Source of the DNA: Pseudomonadota bacterium
GTDB taxonomy: Bacteria > Myxococcota > Bradymonadia > UBA4248
Length of the DNA stretch: 11,126 nt
Direction: 5' to 3'
Assembly (NCBI GenBank): GCA_017613855.1
Contig: JAGACY010000398.1
Coordinates: forward strand, 1 to 11,126
In this document: positions 5,266 to 11,126 of the stretch, in pieces
Position numbering within the stretch: the stretch's first letter is position 1
Layout: every line of letters begins with the position of its first letter
Position numbers and translations under genes: made by a program
Notes under the pieces: model-generated
What the model saw: the letters and a program-made list of their open reading frames with translations, nothing else
The model's database searches: none
What the model was told of the DNA's origin: nothing

Positions 5266-8052
5266 CTATCGTCTCAATTTCTTCTGCCACTTATAAAGCC
5301 AGTTCAATGCCTGAATCGGGGTGGTGGCATCCAAAGAGAGATTTTGCAATTCGTGTATGAGCTCCTGCATGCGGGGATCGGAAGTGACAGGGGCGGGCTC
5401 ATCTCCAAAGAGATTGCGCTGTTGATGGGTGACCTGCTGTACGACAGGCTTTTCGGGTGTTTGTACAAATTCCTGATGGCCGTTTTGTTCGAGTGTTTCG
5501 AGGATTTGCTCGGCGCGTTCCAAGACTTCATTGGGAATACCGGCCAATCGTGCAACCTGAATGCCGTAGCTTCGGTTGGCTGCGCCATCGACGAGTTTGC
5601 GCAAAAAGATAATATCTTTTTTATATTCTTTGACAGCAATCGATACATTGCGAACTCCTTTGAGGACATTCGCAAGCTCGGTCAATTCGTGATAGTGCGT
5701 GGCAAAGAGCGCGCGGGCACCGATTCGTGTATGCAGGTATTCGGCAATGGCCCAGGCGAGTGAAAGACCATCATAAGTCGAGGTACCGCGGCCGATTTCA
5801 TCGAGAATGACGAGGCTTTTGTCGGTTGCATTCGATAAAATATTGGCGGTTTCGGTCATTTCGACCATAAAGGTCGATTGCCCCAGGGCCAGGTTATCAC
5901 TCGCTCCGACTCTCGAAAAAATGCGGTCGACAATGCCAATCACCGCTGATTCTGCCGGAACAAACGAACCCATTTGAGCCATGAGCGCAATGATGGCAGC
6001 TTGTCGGATGATCGTCGATTTACCGGCCATATTGGGACCGGTAATAATCAATAGCCGTCCATCGTCATCGAGTTTGATATCATTGGGAACAAAGCGCTCT
6101 CCTTTGGGCAGAAAGCGTTCGACGACGGGATGGCGCGCGCCTTTCAGGTTAAAGGCCAGGCTCGAATCATCCAAGGTTGGGCGGACATAGTTGCGATGGT
6201 GTGCCGTGTGGGCAAGGCTGGATAAAACATCGAGATGCGCCAAAATCCTTGCGTTTTTGACCAACGGGGTAATCTGGGCAGCCGCCAGTCGCTTGAGTTC
6301 GTTGAATAGCTCCAGTTCACGTGTACTGCGCTGCGTTTCGGCATTGAGCAATTCTTCCTCATATTCCTTGAGTTCCGGCGTATAAAAACGTTCGCAGTTC
6401 ACGAGTGTCTGAGAACGTACATACGTTTTGGGCACAAGCGATAAATTCGATTTGGTCACTTCTATAAAGTAACCAAAATTGCGCTGGAACTTGACTTTAA
6501 GCGAGTTAATGCCGGTTTCCTGCTTTTGTCTGACCTCGTAATTCAACAGCCATTGCTGGCCATTCTCGGATATCTCGCGGTACTCATCGAGTTTGGCATC
6601 GTAGCCGGGTTTATAAAAATTCGTATCATTCAGATTGCTCGGCGCCGTGGGAATGAGTGCCGAATCGATGGTCTGAGCGAGTTTTTCAAGTGCATTGAGC
6701 TGTGTGGCAGAGCGCTTTAAATACGCACTCTGACAGGCATTGCAACGCTCAATAATGGATGGAATGATTTGCAGCGTCTTTTGCAGTCGCACCAATTCGG
6801 AAGGTACGATCTTGTCATTGGCGATTTTGGTCGACAATCGTTCGAGATCTGCTGTGTCTTTGAGCAGTTTTCTCAGATCATCCCTGCATTCAAAGTTCCC
6901 CAGCAATTCTTCGACGGCATCATGTCTTGCCCGAATTTGCTTGATATCCTTGAGCGGATAGGCCAGCCAGTTTTGCAGCAAGCGTGAACCCGGCCCGGTA
7001 ACGGTATCATCGAGTTCTCCCAGGAGAGAGCCGTTTTTTTGGTTTCCCCGCAAAGTCGAGTAAATCTCGAGATTCTGGAAGGTTGCTGCATCGATCTGCA
7101 TGTAGCTTTCGGCGCGATAAGGATATATCTGCTGGATGTTGTCCGTCAGCGGAAAATGCAGTTCCCGCAGGTAAACCAAAAGCCCGCAAAAAGCCTCGCT
7201 CACGAGGGATGGCATTTCAAAATGTGCCTGATCTATCAGGTCGATAAAAGACAGGAACTTTTCTTTCGACATGAAGGCATAGTTGCCTTCATTTTCATCA
7301 TCCATCCAATGATCGAGCACGGTTTGCTGCGCAAATGCATCGCGTTCCCGATAGGTGATGGGAATGCCGTGAAGCAAATTCTCGAGCGCTTCGTCCTGTG
7401 CGGTGTGGTGTGAAAGCAGCTCGCGGACATTTAATCTGAGCAGTTCCGATTGCAATGCCTGCAGTGTACGAAGCTCGGTCATCGTGCAGTAACCGGTCGA
7501 CATATCGATCGAGGCAAGCGAACAAAGCGGCATTTCACCAGCATTTTCTGCCTTTTTGACCGTCTTGAGGCGTGAAATATCGTGCCATACCACTGCCGAT
7601 AAAAAACGCGCATTTTTATCGTATCCGGGCCGATCATCGCACAGTGTCCCGGGGGTGACAATCTGCGTGATGCCGCGTTTGACGATGCCTACGGCCTGAG
7701 CCGGATCTTCGAGTTGGTCGCAAATGGCGACTTTAAAACCCTGTTCGACCAGCTGGAACAGATATTCATTGATGGTGCGGTAAGGCACGCCGGCCATCGG
7801 AATATCCTCGCCATCCTTGCCCTTGTTTCTGCTGGTGAGTATCAGATCACAGGCCTGGCTCAGGAGCTTGGCATCATTAAAAAATGTCTCGTAAAAATCC
7901 CCGTTGCGAAAAAAGAGCAGTGCCGTCGGATTTTGCTTTTTCGCATCGAGATATTGCTCGAACATCGGGGTGACTTTTGCTTTGTATCCCTGATAAACAA
8001 TTAATCCCGGCTGAATCCAGGTCAGCTCGGGCATTTCTTCGCCAAATTGCAT
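5266..8052 (-). CDS. mutS: DNA mismatch repair ATPase MutS
   Basis: MutS recognises mispaired and unpaired bases and starts mismatch repair. The protein is 928 residues, longer than E. coli MutS (853). The mismatch-reading motif is present as GDFYE (Phe53, Glu55) in a context of FFRNGDFYETF, where many relatives have RMG or RLG. The P-loop GPNMAGKS is at 672-679, the dimer-interface stretch with SRVGASDNLALGQSTFMVEM at roughly 705-730, Walker B VILDE with Asp751/Glu752 followed by GRGTSTYDG, then ATHYHEL. QRNLF at 878-882 fits a sliding-clamp-binding motif, and the tail ends with the usual helical TPIQALNWLY segment. All key ATPase residues are intact. The ATG at 8052 has only a weak purine tract upstream; ATG at 8034 is an alternative, and the first conserved block (TPMFEQYL) begins near residue 28. 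It lies 166 bp downstream of gmk on the same strand; cotranscription is possible but hairpins lie between them. Confidence 0.98.
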   Translation of the reverse strand: MQFGEEMPELTWIQPGLIVYQGYKAKVTPMFEQYLDAKKQNPTALLFFRNGDFYETFFNDAKLLSQACDLILTSRNKGKDGEDIPMAGVPYRTINEYLFQLVEQGFKVAICDQLEDPAQAVGIVKRGITQIVTPGTLCDDRPGYDKNARFLSAVVWHDISRLKTVKKAENAGEMPLCSLASIDMSTGYCTMTELRTLQALQSELLRLNVRELLSHHTAQDEALENLLHGIPITYRERDAFAQQTVLDHWMDDENEGNYAFMSKEKFLSFIDLIDQAHFEMPSLVSEAFCGLLVYLRELHFPLTDNIQQIYPYRAESYMQIDAATFQNLEIYSTLRGNQKNGSLLGELDDTVTGPGSRLLQNWLAYPLKDIKQIRARHDAVEELLGNFECRDDLRKLLKDTADLERLSTKIANDKIVPSELVRLQKTLQIIPSIIERCNACQSAYLKRSATQLNALEKLAQTIDSALIPTAPSNLNDTNFYKPGYDAKLDEYREISENGQQWLLNYEVRQKQETGINSLKVKFQRNFGYFIEVTKSNLSLVPKTYVRSQTLVNCERFYTPELKEYEEELLNAETQRSTRELELFNELKRLAAAQITPLVKNARILAHLDVLSSLAHTAHHRNYVRPTLDDSSLAFNLKGARHPVVERFLPKGERFVPNDIKLDDDGRLLIITGPNMAGKSTIIRQAAIIALMAQMGSFVPAESAVIGIVDRIFSRVGASDNLALGQSTFMVEMTETANILSNATDKSLVILDEIGRGTSTYDGLSLAWAIAEYLHTRIGARALFATHYHELTELANVLKGVRNVSIAVKEYKKDIIFLRKLVDGAANRSYGIQVARLAGIPNEVLERAEQILETLEQNGHQEFVQTPEKPVVQQVTHQQRNLFGDEPAPVTSDPRMQELIHELQNLSLDATTPIQALNWLYKWQKKLRR

Positions 8053-8114
8053 ACTCTGTGGACTCGGATGACAGCGTAAAAACGCTTGGTATTATGGATG
8101 GCAGGACGGGGCGT

Positions 8115-8211
8115 TGCGGGGTGTCCCCGCATCGGGGGTAGCGGCGTATTTGCCGTAGAGACGTGTCGTGACACGTCTCTGGCAAAAAGCCGCGTAGGGG
8201 GCTTGCCCCCT
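8115..8211. repeat. Three consecutive GC-rich hairpins, gmk-mutS gap
   Basis: Hairpin 1: TGCGGGG-TGT-CCCCGCA (8115-8131). Hairpin 2 (8141-8193) is compound: GCGGC pairs with GCCGC, TTTGCC with GGCAAA, and AGAGACGTGTC (8157-8167) with GACACGTCTCT (8170-8180). Hairpin 3: AGGGGG-CTTG-CCCCCT, roughly 8196-8211. Almost the whole gap between the two housekeeping genes is self-complementary. None has a T-run, so they are not standard terminators. The AGAGACG...CGTCTCT core resembles intergenic palindromes that recur in other bacterial genomes. It is probably a dispersed repeat element that could tune mutS expression or mRNA stability. Confidence 0.8.
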
Positions 8212-8218
8212 CACAAAA

Positions 8219-8809
8219 TTAACGCGACGTCCGGAGGCGCAGCGTATCGTACAGCGCACAAATATCGCGGCACGCCGTATCGAGGTCATCATTGACAATT
8301 CTGAAATCGAACAAATCGGTCTGTGCAAGTTCATGTCGCGCAGTATTTAAGCGGCGTTCAATGACATCGGGGGCATCGGTGCCGCGCGAACGCAGGCGCT
8401 TTTCGAGCACCTCCATCGACGGCGGCGCAATCAGTACGCACCACACACCCTCGTATTTGCTCTTAATGATGCGCGCCCCCTGAACATCGATGTCGAACAG
8501 AACATCCATGCCTTTATCTTCGACGGTACTGCGGATCATCTCGTGCGGCGTGCCGTAATAATTGCCGAAAACGTTGGCGTATTCTGCAAATTCGTCGGCT
8601 TCAATCCTCGCCTTAAACGTCTCGACATCGACAAAGTCATATTCGACGCCATTTTGCTCGGTGCCGCGCGGCGCGCGTGTCGTCGTCGAACGCGACAGAC
8701 AGCAGGTCGAACGGTGCGAGAGCAAATGCCCCAAAAGCGTCGATTTTCCCGTACCCGACGGGCCGCAAACGATGAGCATGTGTGAAGCAATCTGTACTTT
8801 TGTCGCCAT
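8219..8809 (-). CDS. gmk: Guanylate kinase
   Basis: Guanylate kinase uses ATP to phosphorylate GMP to GDP, an essential cytosolic step of purine nucleotide supply. At 196 residues it has the family's usual length (about 205). The P-loop GPSGTGKST is at 16-24. The GMP-binding region includes SRSTTTRAPR (39-48) and GNYYGTP (82-88), with DIDVQGA (106-112) behind it. The lid region with RLRSRGTD lies around 138-145, and IVNDD is at 171-175. The start at 8809 is chosen because AAGGAG (8820-8815) lies five bases upstream; an in-frame ATG at 8836 would bury that site in the coding region. mutS follows on the same strand after 166 bp. The linkage is unremarkable and no sign of transfer is seen in the coding sequence. 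Confidence 0.97.
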   Translation of the reverse strand: MATKVQIASHMLIVCGPSGTGKSTLLGHLLSHRSTCCLSRSTTTRAPRGTEQNGVEYDFVDVETFKARIEADEFAEYANVFGNYYGTPHEMIRSTVEDKGMDVLFDIDVQGARIIKSKYEGVWCVLIAPPSMEVLEKRLRSRGTDAPDVIERRLNTARHELAQTDLFDFRIVNDDLDTACRDICALYDTLRLRTSR

Positions 8810-8858
8810 ACTTTCTCCTTTGATATGGGAATACAAAAAAGCCTTTCTCTATTAAGAG

Positions 8859-9011
8859 TTTGCATCCCATTTGAAAAGTTTTTTCGACGTTTTATTTGTG
8901 GCCGGTCTTTCGCTGCGCGATACGACCGGCTTGTCGGCCTGTCGCTGCGCGATACGGCCTTTGGCGCCATGCTATTTGCTGCGCAAATACGCCTGGCGCG
9001 CGTTTGCATCC
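8859..9011. repeat. GC-rich hairpin array flanked by TTTGCATCC
   Basis: Upstream of gmk, TTTGCATCCC (8859-8868) and TTTGCATCC (9003-9011) form direct repeats around three tandem hairpins. A: GCCGGTC (8901-8907) with GACCGGC (8924-8930), inner TCGC-TGC-GCGA. B: GGCC (8936-8939) with GGCC (8956-8959), inner TCGC-TGC-GCGA again. C: GCGCCA (8964-8969) with TGGCGC (8994-8999), inner TATTTGC-TGC-GCAAATA. All loops are TGC, so CTGCGC is repeated three times. The block is much richer in GC than the DNA around it. It looks like a dispersed palindromic repeat related to that at 10833-10893; it is not coding. Confidence 0.8.
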
Positions 9012-9223
9012 TAAAAGTTATAGTATGCTCAAACTTCACACATCCAGCCTTCCATTTTTGTGGAGAAACTGCCTGTCTCTTTGTGTAGACTCCGTGTTCC
9101 ACCTTTTGGTTTTGAGCTGTGTTGAAACGTTAACGGTCTCAACCGTATCAACCGTATCAAACCATTGGAGTATAAGAGACAGTGGCGTATTGTTGAACTA
9201 TGATTTCAGTCTTTCCTCCACAA
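9012..9223. other. Non-coding stretch with short repeats
   Basis: No credible gene is seen here. A minus-strand TATAAC on the left could be a -10 box for gmk, but no matching -35 box is evident. CTGTCTCTT (9073-9081) and AAGAGACAG (9174-9182) are a perfect 9-bp inverted repeat. Bases 9170-9182 (GTATAAGAGACAG) equal the terminal 13 bases of the Tn5 mosaic end. A 9-bp tandem repeat, TCAACCGTA, occurs about 2.8 times at 9139-9163, next to ACGGT with which it could pair. Confidence 0.5.
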
Positions 9224-9616
9224 CTAAATATGAAACAGTGCAAACAAGGCAAACGCGAATGTACAGTAAACAGGTGGTCCAATTTGATAAGGACGGCTAT
9301 TGTACAGCACGATGTCTGCCGTGAAAGTCATATTAAAACCGAGAGAAAAGACACGTGCCAGCTGCCAGTCCAATCTCAATCCAAAAGCAAGTGGCAAGGC
9401 ATGAATTGAATAGAAAACCGGTTCATCATTACCGGGATTATGTACAAAGTAAGTATATCCAATGCCATTTTTAGCCCATAATGAGAAAAGTCCGCTTTGC
9501 AGTAAACGATATTCGTTCGTGATGAGTACTTGAGATCGTGGTGTTCGTCCCTTTTCATAGAGATCATGTTGATTGTAAAAACGGATACCATCTATAAAAT
9601 TGCGAGATGTACGTGT
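9224..9616 (-). pseudogene. Headless fragment of outer-membrane-barrel-like protein
   Basis: On the minus strand an open frame of about 130 codons runs from just after a TGA (9619-9617) to a TAG (9226-9224). It has no start codon near its beginning. The translation does not look random: it includes FIDGIRFYNQHDLYEKG, then SLWAKNGIGYTYF, then HALPLAFGLRLDWQLARVFSLGF and ADIVLYNS. Alternating hydrophobic residues, aromatic girdles and Gly-rich turns are typical of outer-membrane beta strands. The last 20 residues are Phe/Ala-rich and less convincing, so a frameshift near the 3' end is possible. It is best read as the C-terminal remnant of an exported beta-barrel protein whose N-terminal part has been lost. 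The call rests on composition and open-frame length; no family is recognised. Confidence 0.45.
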
Positions 9617-10805
9617 TCATAAAGAACATATCCCAACCAAAGTGCAGGATGAACTTTTAAGAAATGTCTCCTCGTATGGTGAGCCGGGAAATATCGATTT
9701 GTGGCAGGCGCTTGATGATGTTTTACCGAGAAATAAAGATAATTTGCCTGCCTGTTATTTGAATCTGGAAGATCGAACATCTTCGCATTACTCGGATGGC
9801 AATCCTATCTTTAAAGAAACTTCTTTCATGGTTGATGAGTTTAAACGACATGAACTGTTGGAAGTTTTATTAAAATTTTTGATTAGCTTCGGGTTGTTGA
9901 TTATTGGCATCTTTTTATATTTTAAATTTTCCGGGAATTTGTTGGAACCATTCATTGTAGATGGCGCTAATCTGATGCAATCGGGTGATCTCGTCCTTTT
10001 AGGTGGTTCGACAATCGTTTGTATGATATTGATTGTTCTATCATTTTTTATACTTTATGGAACTGACAAATGGCTTTCATTCTTGTCTCATCGCACACAT
10101 AAACAATCATTGTCGATAAAAGAACTTGGGTGTGACGCTGACAGGAAGATTATTGAAAATTTGCTTCAAAATGGTCGTAAGACCATAGCGACAATATGCT
10201 CGATTGATTATGTCGAGTGCTCGAATCAATTCGTCGAACATCATACAATTGAGGATAGCCCAGATGATCATAGTCCAAATACAATTGTACGATATGCCTA
10301 TCATGCGGGACCATTATTTAAAATTAGTTATCAGTTTAACCCGCCGGATGACGAAAAAAAGGAAGATTTAATCCATTATATTTATACGAGTGTAGCCCCC
10401 GAAGGACATTACCAGGTGGGCGATCCGCTTCCTATTTTGTATCGAATCTATCGAAATGAAGACAATCGTGAATCGGTCGATTCGATGCCTTTTCCCATTC
10501 CACTTGATGATATTTCGGGGGATCGTCGTGTGGTTTATTATCGAACTCGGGAAGAACTCGCCGAGGATGCCAGAAAACAAGAGGAAGAAAGAAAACGCCA
10601 GCAGGCAGAATTTGAAAGACTTCTTAAACAGAAGAAAGAAAAGGAAAGAGAAGAAGAACTTAAGCGGAAAGCTTCTGCAAGAGAAGTTAAGCGGCAGGCT
10701 TATCAAAATATTAAAGCCCGCGAAACAGCCAAAAGTAAGAGTTATGCTCAGTACTCTGGTAAAGCTGCAAATGCGCGTGCTTATCAGAAAGGGCGAAGAT
10801 TCTAG
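9600..10805 (+). CDS. Two-TM membrane protein, DUF3592-like, coiled-coil tail
   Basis: The frame is 401 codons from a TTG at 9600. There is no ribosome binding site there, no in-frame ATG until residue 77, and a stop lies upstream at 9576-9578, so the true 5' end may be missing. In order: a soluble acidic N-terminal region (1-85), a transmembrane helix about 88-109, a second about 131-153, a soluble domain about 182-302, and a Lys/Glu/Arg-rich helix (316-375) likely to be coiled coil, ending in a basic tail. The soluble domain has a run of beta strands with YAYHAGPLFKISYQF and VGDPLPILYRIYRNEDNRES. This resembles DUF3592-type domains, which sit next to membrane helices and end in a GD.v.v.Y-type strand; the resemblance is by eye. 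No enzyme motif is seen and the function is unknown. It overlaps the minus-strand remnant by 17 bases. Confidence 0.7.
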   Translation: MRDVRVHKEHIPTKVQDELLRNVSSYGEPGNIDLWQALDDVLPRNKDNLPACYLNLEDRTSSHYSDGNPIFKETSFMVDEFKRHELLEVLLKFLISFGLLIIGIFLYFKFSGNLLEPFIVDGANLMQSGDLVLLGGSTIVCMILIVLSFFILYGTDKWLSFLSHRTHKQSLSIKELGCDADRKIIENLLQNGRKTIATICSIDYVECSNQFVEHHTIEDSPDDHSPNTIVRYAYHAGPLFKISYQFNPPDDEKKEDLIHYIYTSVAPEGHYQVGDPLPILYRIYRNEDNRESVDSMPFPIPLDDISGDRRVVYYRTREELAEDARKQEEERKRQQAEFERLLKQKKEKEREEELKRKASAREVKRQAYQNIKARETAKSKSYAQYSGKAANARAYQKGRRF

Positions 10806-10832
10806 ATAATTGGGGGCAGTTTTCGAAAAATT

Positions 10833-10893
10833 GGCCGGGCGTATCGCAGATAGCCCGGCCGCGCAGGCGTATGCGGCCAAAGGCCGCATAGCC
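10833..10893. repeat. Two GC-rich hairpins after the membrane-protein gene
   Basis: Hairpin 1: GGCCGGGC (10833-10840) with GCCCGGCC (10853-10860), inner TATC-GCA-GATA. Hairpin 2: TATGCGGCC (10870-10878), loop AAA, GGCCGCATA (10882-10890), extended by GGC/GCC with one bulged G. On the reverse strand this shares words with the array upstream of gmk (CGGCCTTTGGC and ATACGCCTG), so both belong to one repeat family. It may also act as a transcript end for the upstream gene, although no T-run follows. Confidence 0.8.
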
Positions 10894-10919
10894 GAAGCAT
10901 CAAAAATACAAATAATGGC

Positions 10920-10950
10920 CATTCAGAATGAAATCATGACATTCATAATG
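10920..10950 (+). promoter_or_regulatory. Paired 11-bp sites, candidate activator-binding sites
   Basis: CATTCAGAATG (10920-10930) and CATTCATAATG (10940-10950) are near-identical partial palindromes exactly 20 bp apart, which puts them on the same DNA face. A 10-bp palindrome, AATGGCCATT (10914-10923), overlaps the first. They lie just upstream of a sigma-54-type promoter and are plausible sites for its activator, though closer to the promoter than typical enhancers. Confidence 0.45.
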
Positions 10951-10962
10951 GCTGTTTGGTGG

Positions 10963-10978
10963 TGGCACAACACTTGCT
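10963..10978 (+). promoter_or_regulatory. Sigma-54 (RpoN) type -24/-12 promoter
   Basis: TGGCAC (10963-10968), five bases, TTGCT (10974-10978) matches the sigma-54 consensus TGGCAC-N5-TTGCW, with the GG and GC doublets 12 bases apart. Transcription would start near 10989, about 29 bases before the ATG of the lipoprotein gene at 11018. Sigma-54 promoters need an ATP-driven activator, so this lipoprotein is probably made only in response to a signal. Confidence 0.75.
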
Positions 10979-11017
10979 ATAGATTAGGGCTTTTTGTTCC
11001 CGGATGGGAGGCTGATT

Positions 11018-11126
11018 ATGGAAAAGCGAGTTTTATTTGTATTATTGATGGTAAGCACGTTGTTTTTAGGCGGATGTGATAATGAGGGCAATGATGACGA
11101 TCAGGATTGCCCAAATGGATATTACC
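11018..11126 (+). CDS. Lipoprotein, 5' part only
   Basis: The first 36 codons of a gene that runs off the window. GGGAGG (11006-11011) lies six bases before the ATG. The signal peptide starts MEKR, has a hydrophobic core, and ends in the lipobox LGGC with the lipidated cysteine at residue 20. An acidic leader (DNEGNDDDQD) and another Cys follow, as in the two Cys-rich lipoproteins upstream. It is likely another secreted lipoprotein of that style; what its mature part does cannot be seen here. The sigma-54-type promoter immediately upstream should control it. Confidence 0.85.
   Translation, partial: MEKRVLFVLLMVSTLFLGGCDNEGNDDDQDCPNGYY

Noticed and set aside
8157..8211. Rho-independent terminator of gmk
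   Set aside because: The stems are strong, but no T-run follows on the minus strand, so a repeat element is the safer call.
8810..8836. Upstream ATG giving a 205-residue guanylate kinase
   Set aside because: The AAGGAG five bases before the ATG at 8809 is a clear start signal, and the extra nine residues match nothing in the family.
8536..9102. 188-codon minus-strand frame over gmk and its upstream hairpins
   Set aside because: Out of frame with gmk, rich in Arg from GC-rich shadow coding, and it crosses the hairpin array.
9592..9780. 62-codon minus-strand frame ending in a hydrophobic stretch
   Set aside because: It is antisense to the membrane-protein gene. I considered it as a frameshifted upstream part of the barrel-like remnant, but only its last 15 or so residues look protein-like.
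10810..11079. 89-codon open frame from a TTG
   Set aside because: It reads through the GC-rich hairpins, the sigma-54 promoter and the start of the lipoprotein gene in another frame, so it is not a gene.

Overview
The window looks like a stretch of Gram-negative chromosome with moderate GC content. It carries two recognisable housekeeping genes on the minus strand, guanylate kinase (gmk, 8219-8809) followed by the mismatch-repair ATPase MutS (mutS, 5266-8052). Around them are genes for secreted lipoproteins, two of which are very rich in cysteine. Lipobox signal peptides followed by acidic (S/G)DD-type leaders, long six-cysteine repeat modules, and a sigma-54-type promoter in front of a lipoprotein gene suggest a Myxococcota/Bradymonadota-like (former deltaproteobacterial) lineage. 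That assignment is inference; no marker in the window proves it.

Layout. 1-238: intergenic, with three copies of a unit made of a constant head (TTTTGCATCCCAATT) and a tail of tandem 7-bp repeats whose heptamer differs in each copy. 239-742: a 167-aa lipoprotein with a lipocalin-like C-terminal part. 743-1019: intergenic, with a 13-bp perfect inverted repeat, another TTTGCAT and another heptamer array. 1020-2768: a 582-aa Cys-rich lipoprotein with a 114-aa internal duplication and a strong terminator behind it. 3098-5137: a 679-aa Cys-rich lipoprotein built of alternating A and B modules, with a 345-bp DNA tandem repeat and a bidirectional terminator. 5266-8809: mutS and gmk, separated by a 166-bp gap holding three consecutive hairpins. 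8810-9223: the gmk upstream region, with a GC-rich hairpin array flanked by TTTGCATCC direct repeats and a sequence resembling Tn5 ends. 9224-9616: minus-strand remnant of what reads as an outer-membrane barrel protein without a start. 9600-10805: plus-strand membrane protein with two transmembrane segments and a charged coiled-coil tail; its 5' end is doubtful. 10806-11017: two more GC-rich hairpins, a twice-repeated 11-bp site and a near-consensus sigma-54 promoter. 11018-11126: the first 36 codons of another lipoprotein.

How it fits together. The three complete lipoprotein genes and the partial one are separate transcription units facing the same way, each with its own ribosome binding site. 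They probably act at the cell surface or in the periplasm. Two of them share the same six-cysteine module and so belong to one family of disulfide-rich envelope proteins of unknown function. The housekeeping pair is transcribed convergently toward them. The intergenic DNA is unusually rich in structured repeats (heptamer arrays with a TTTGCATCC head, and arrays of back-to-back hairpins), and this is the least conventional part of the window. The junction near 9600, where a headless minus-strand gene meets a plus-strand gene with no good start, looks like a rearrangement scar.
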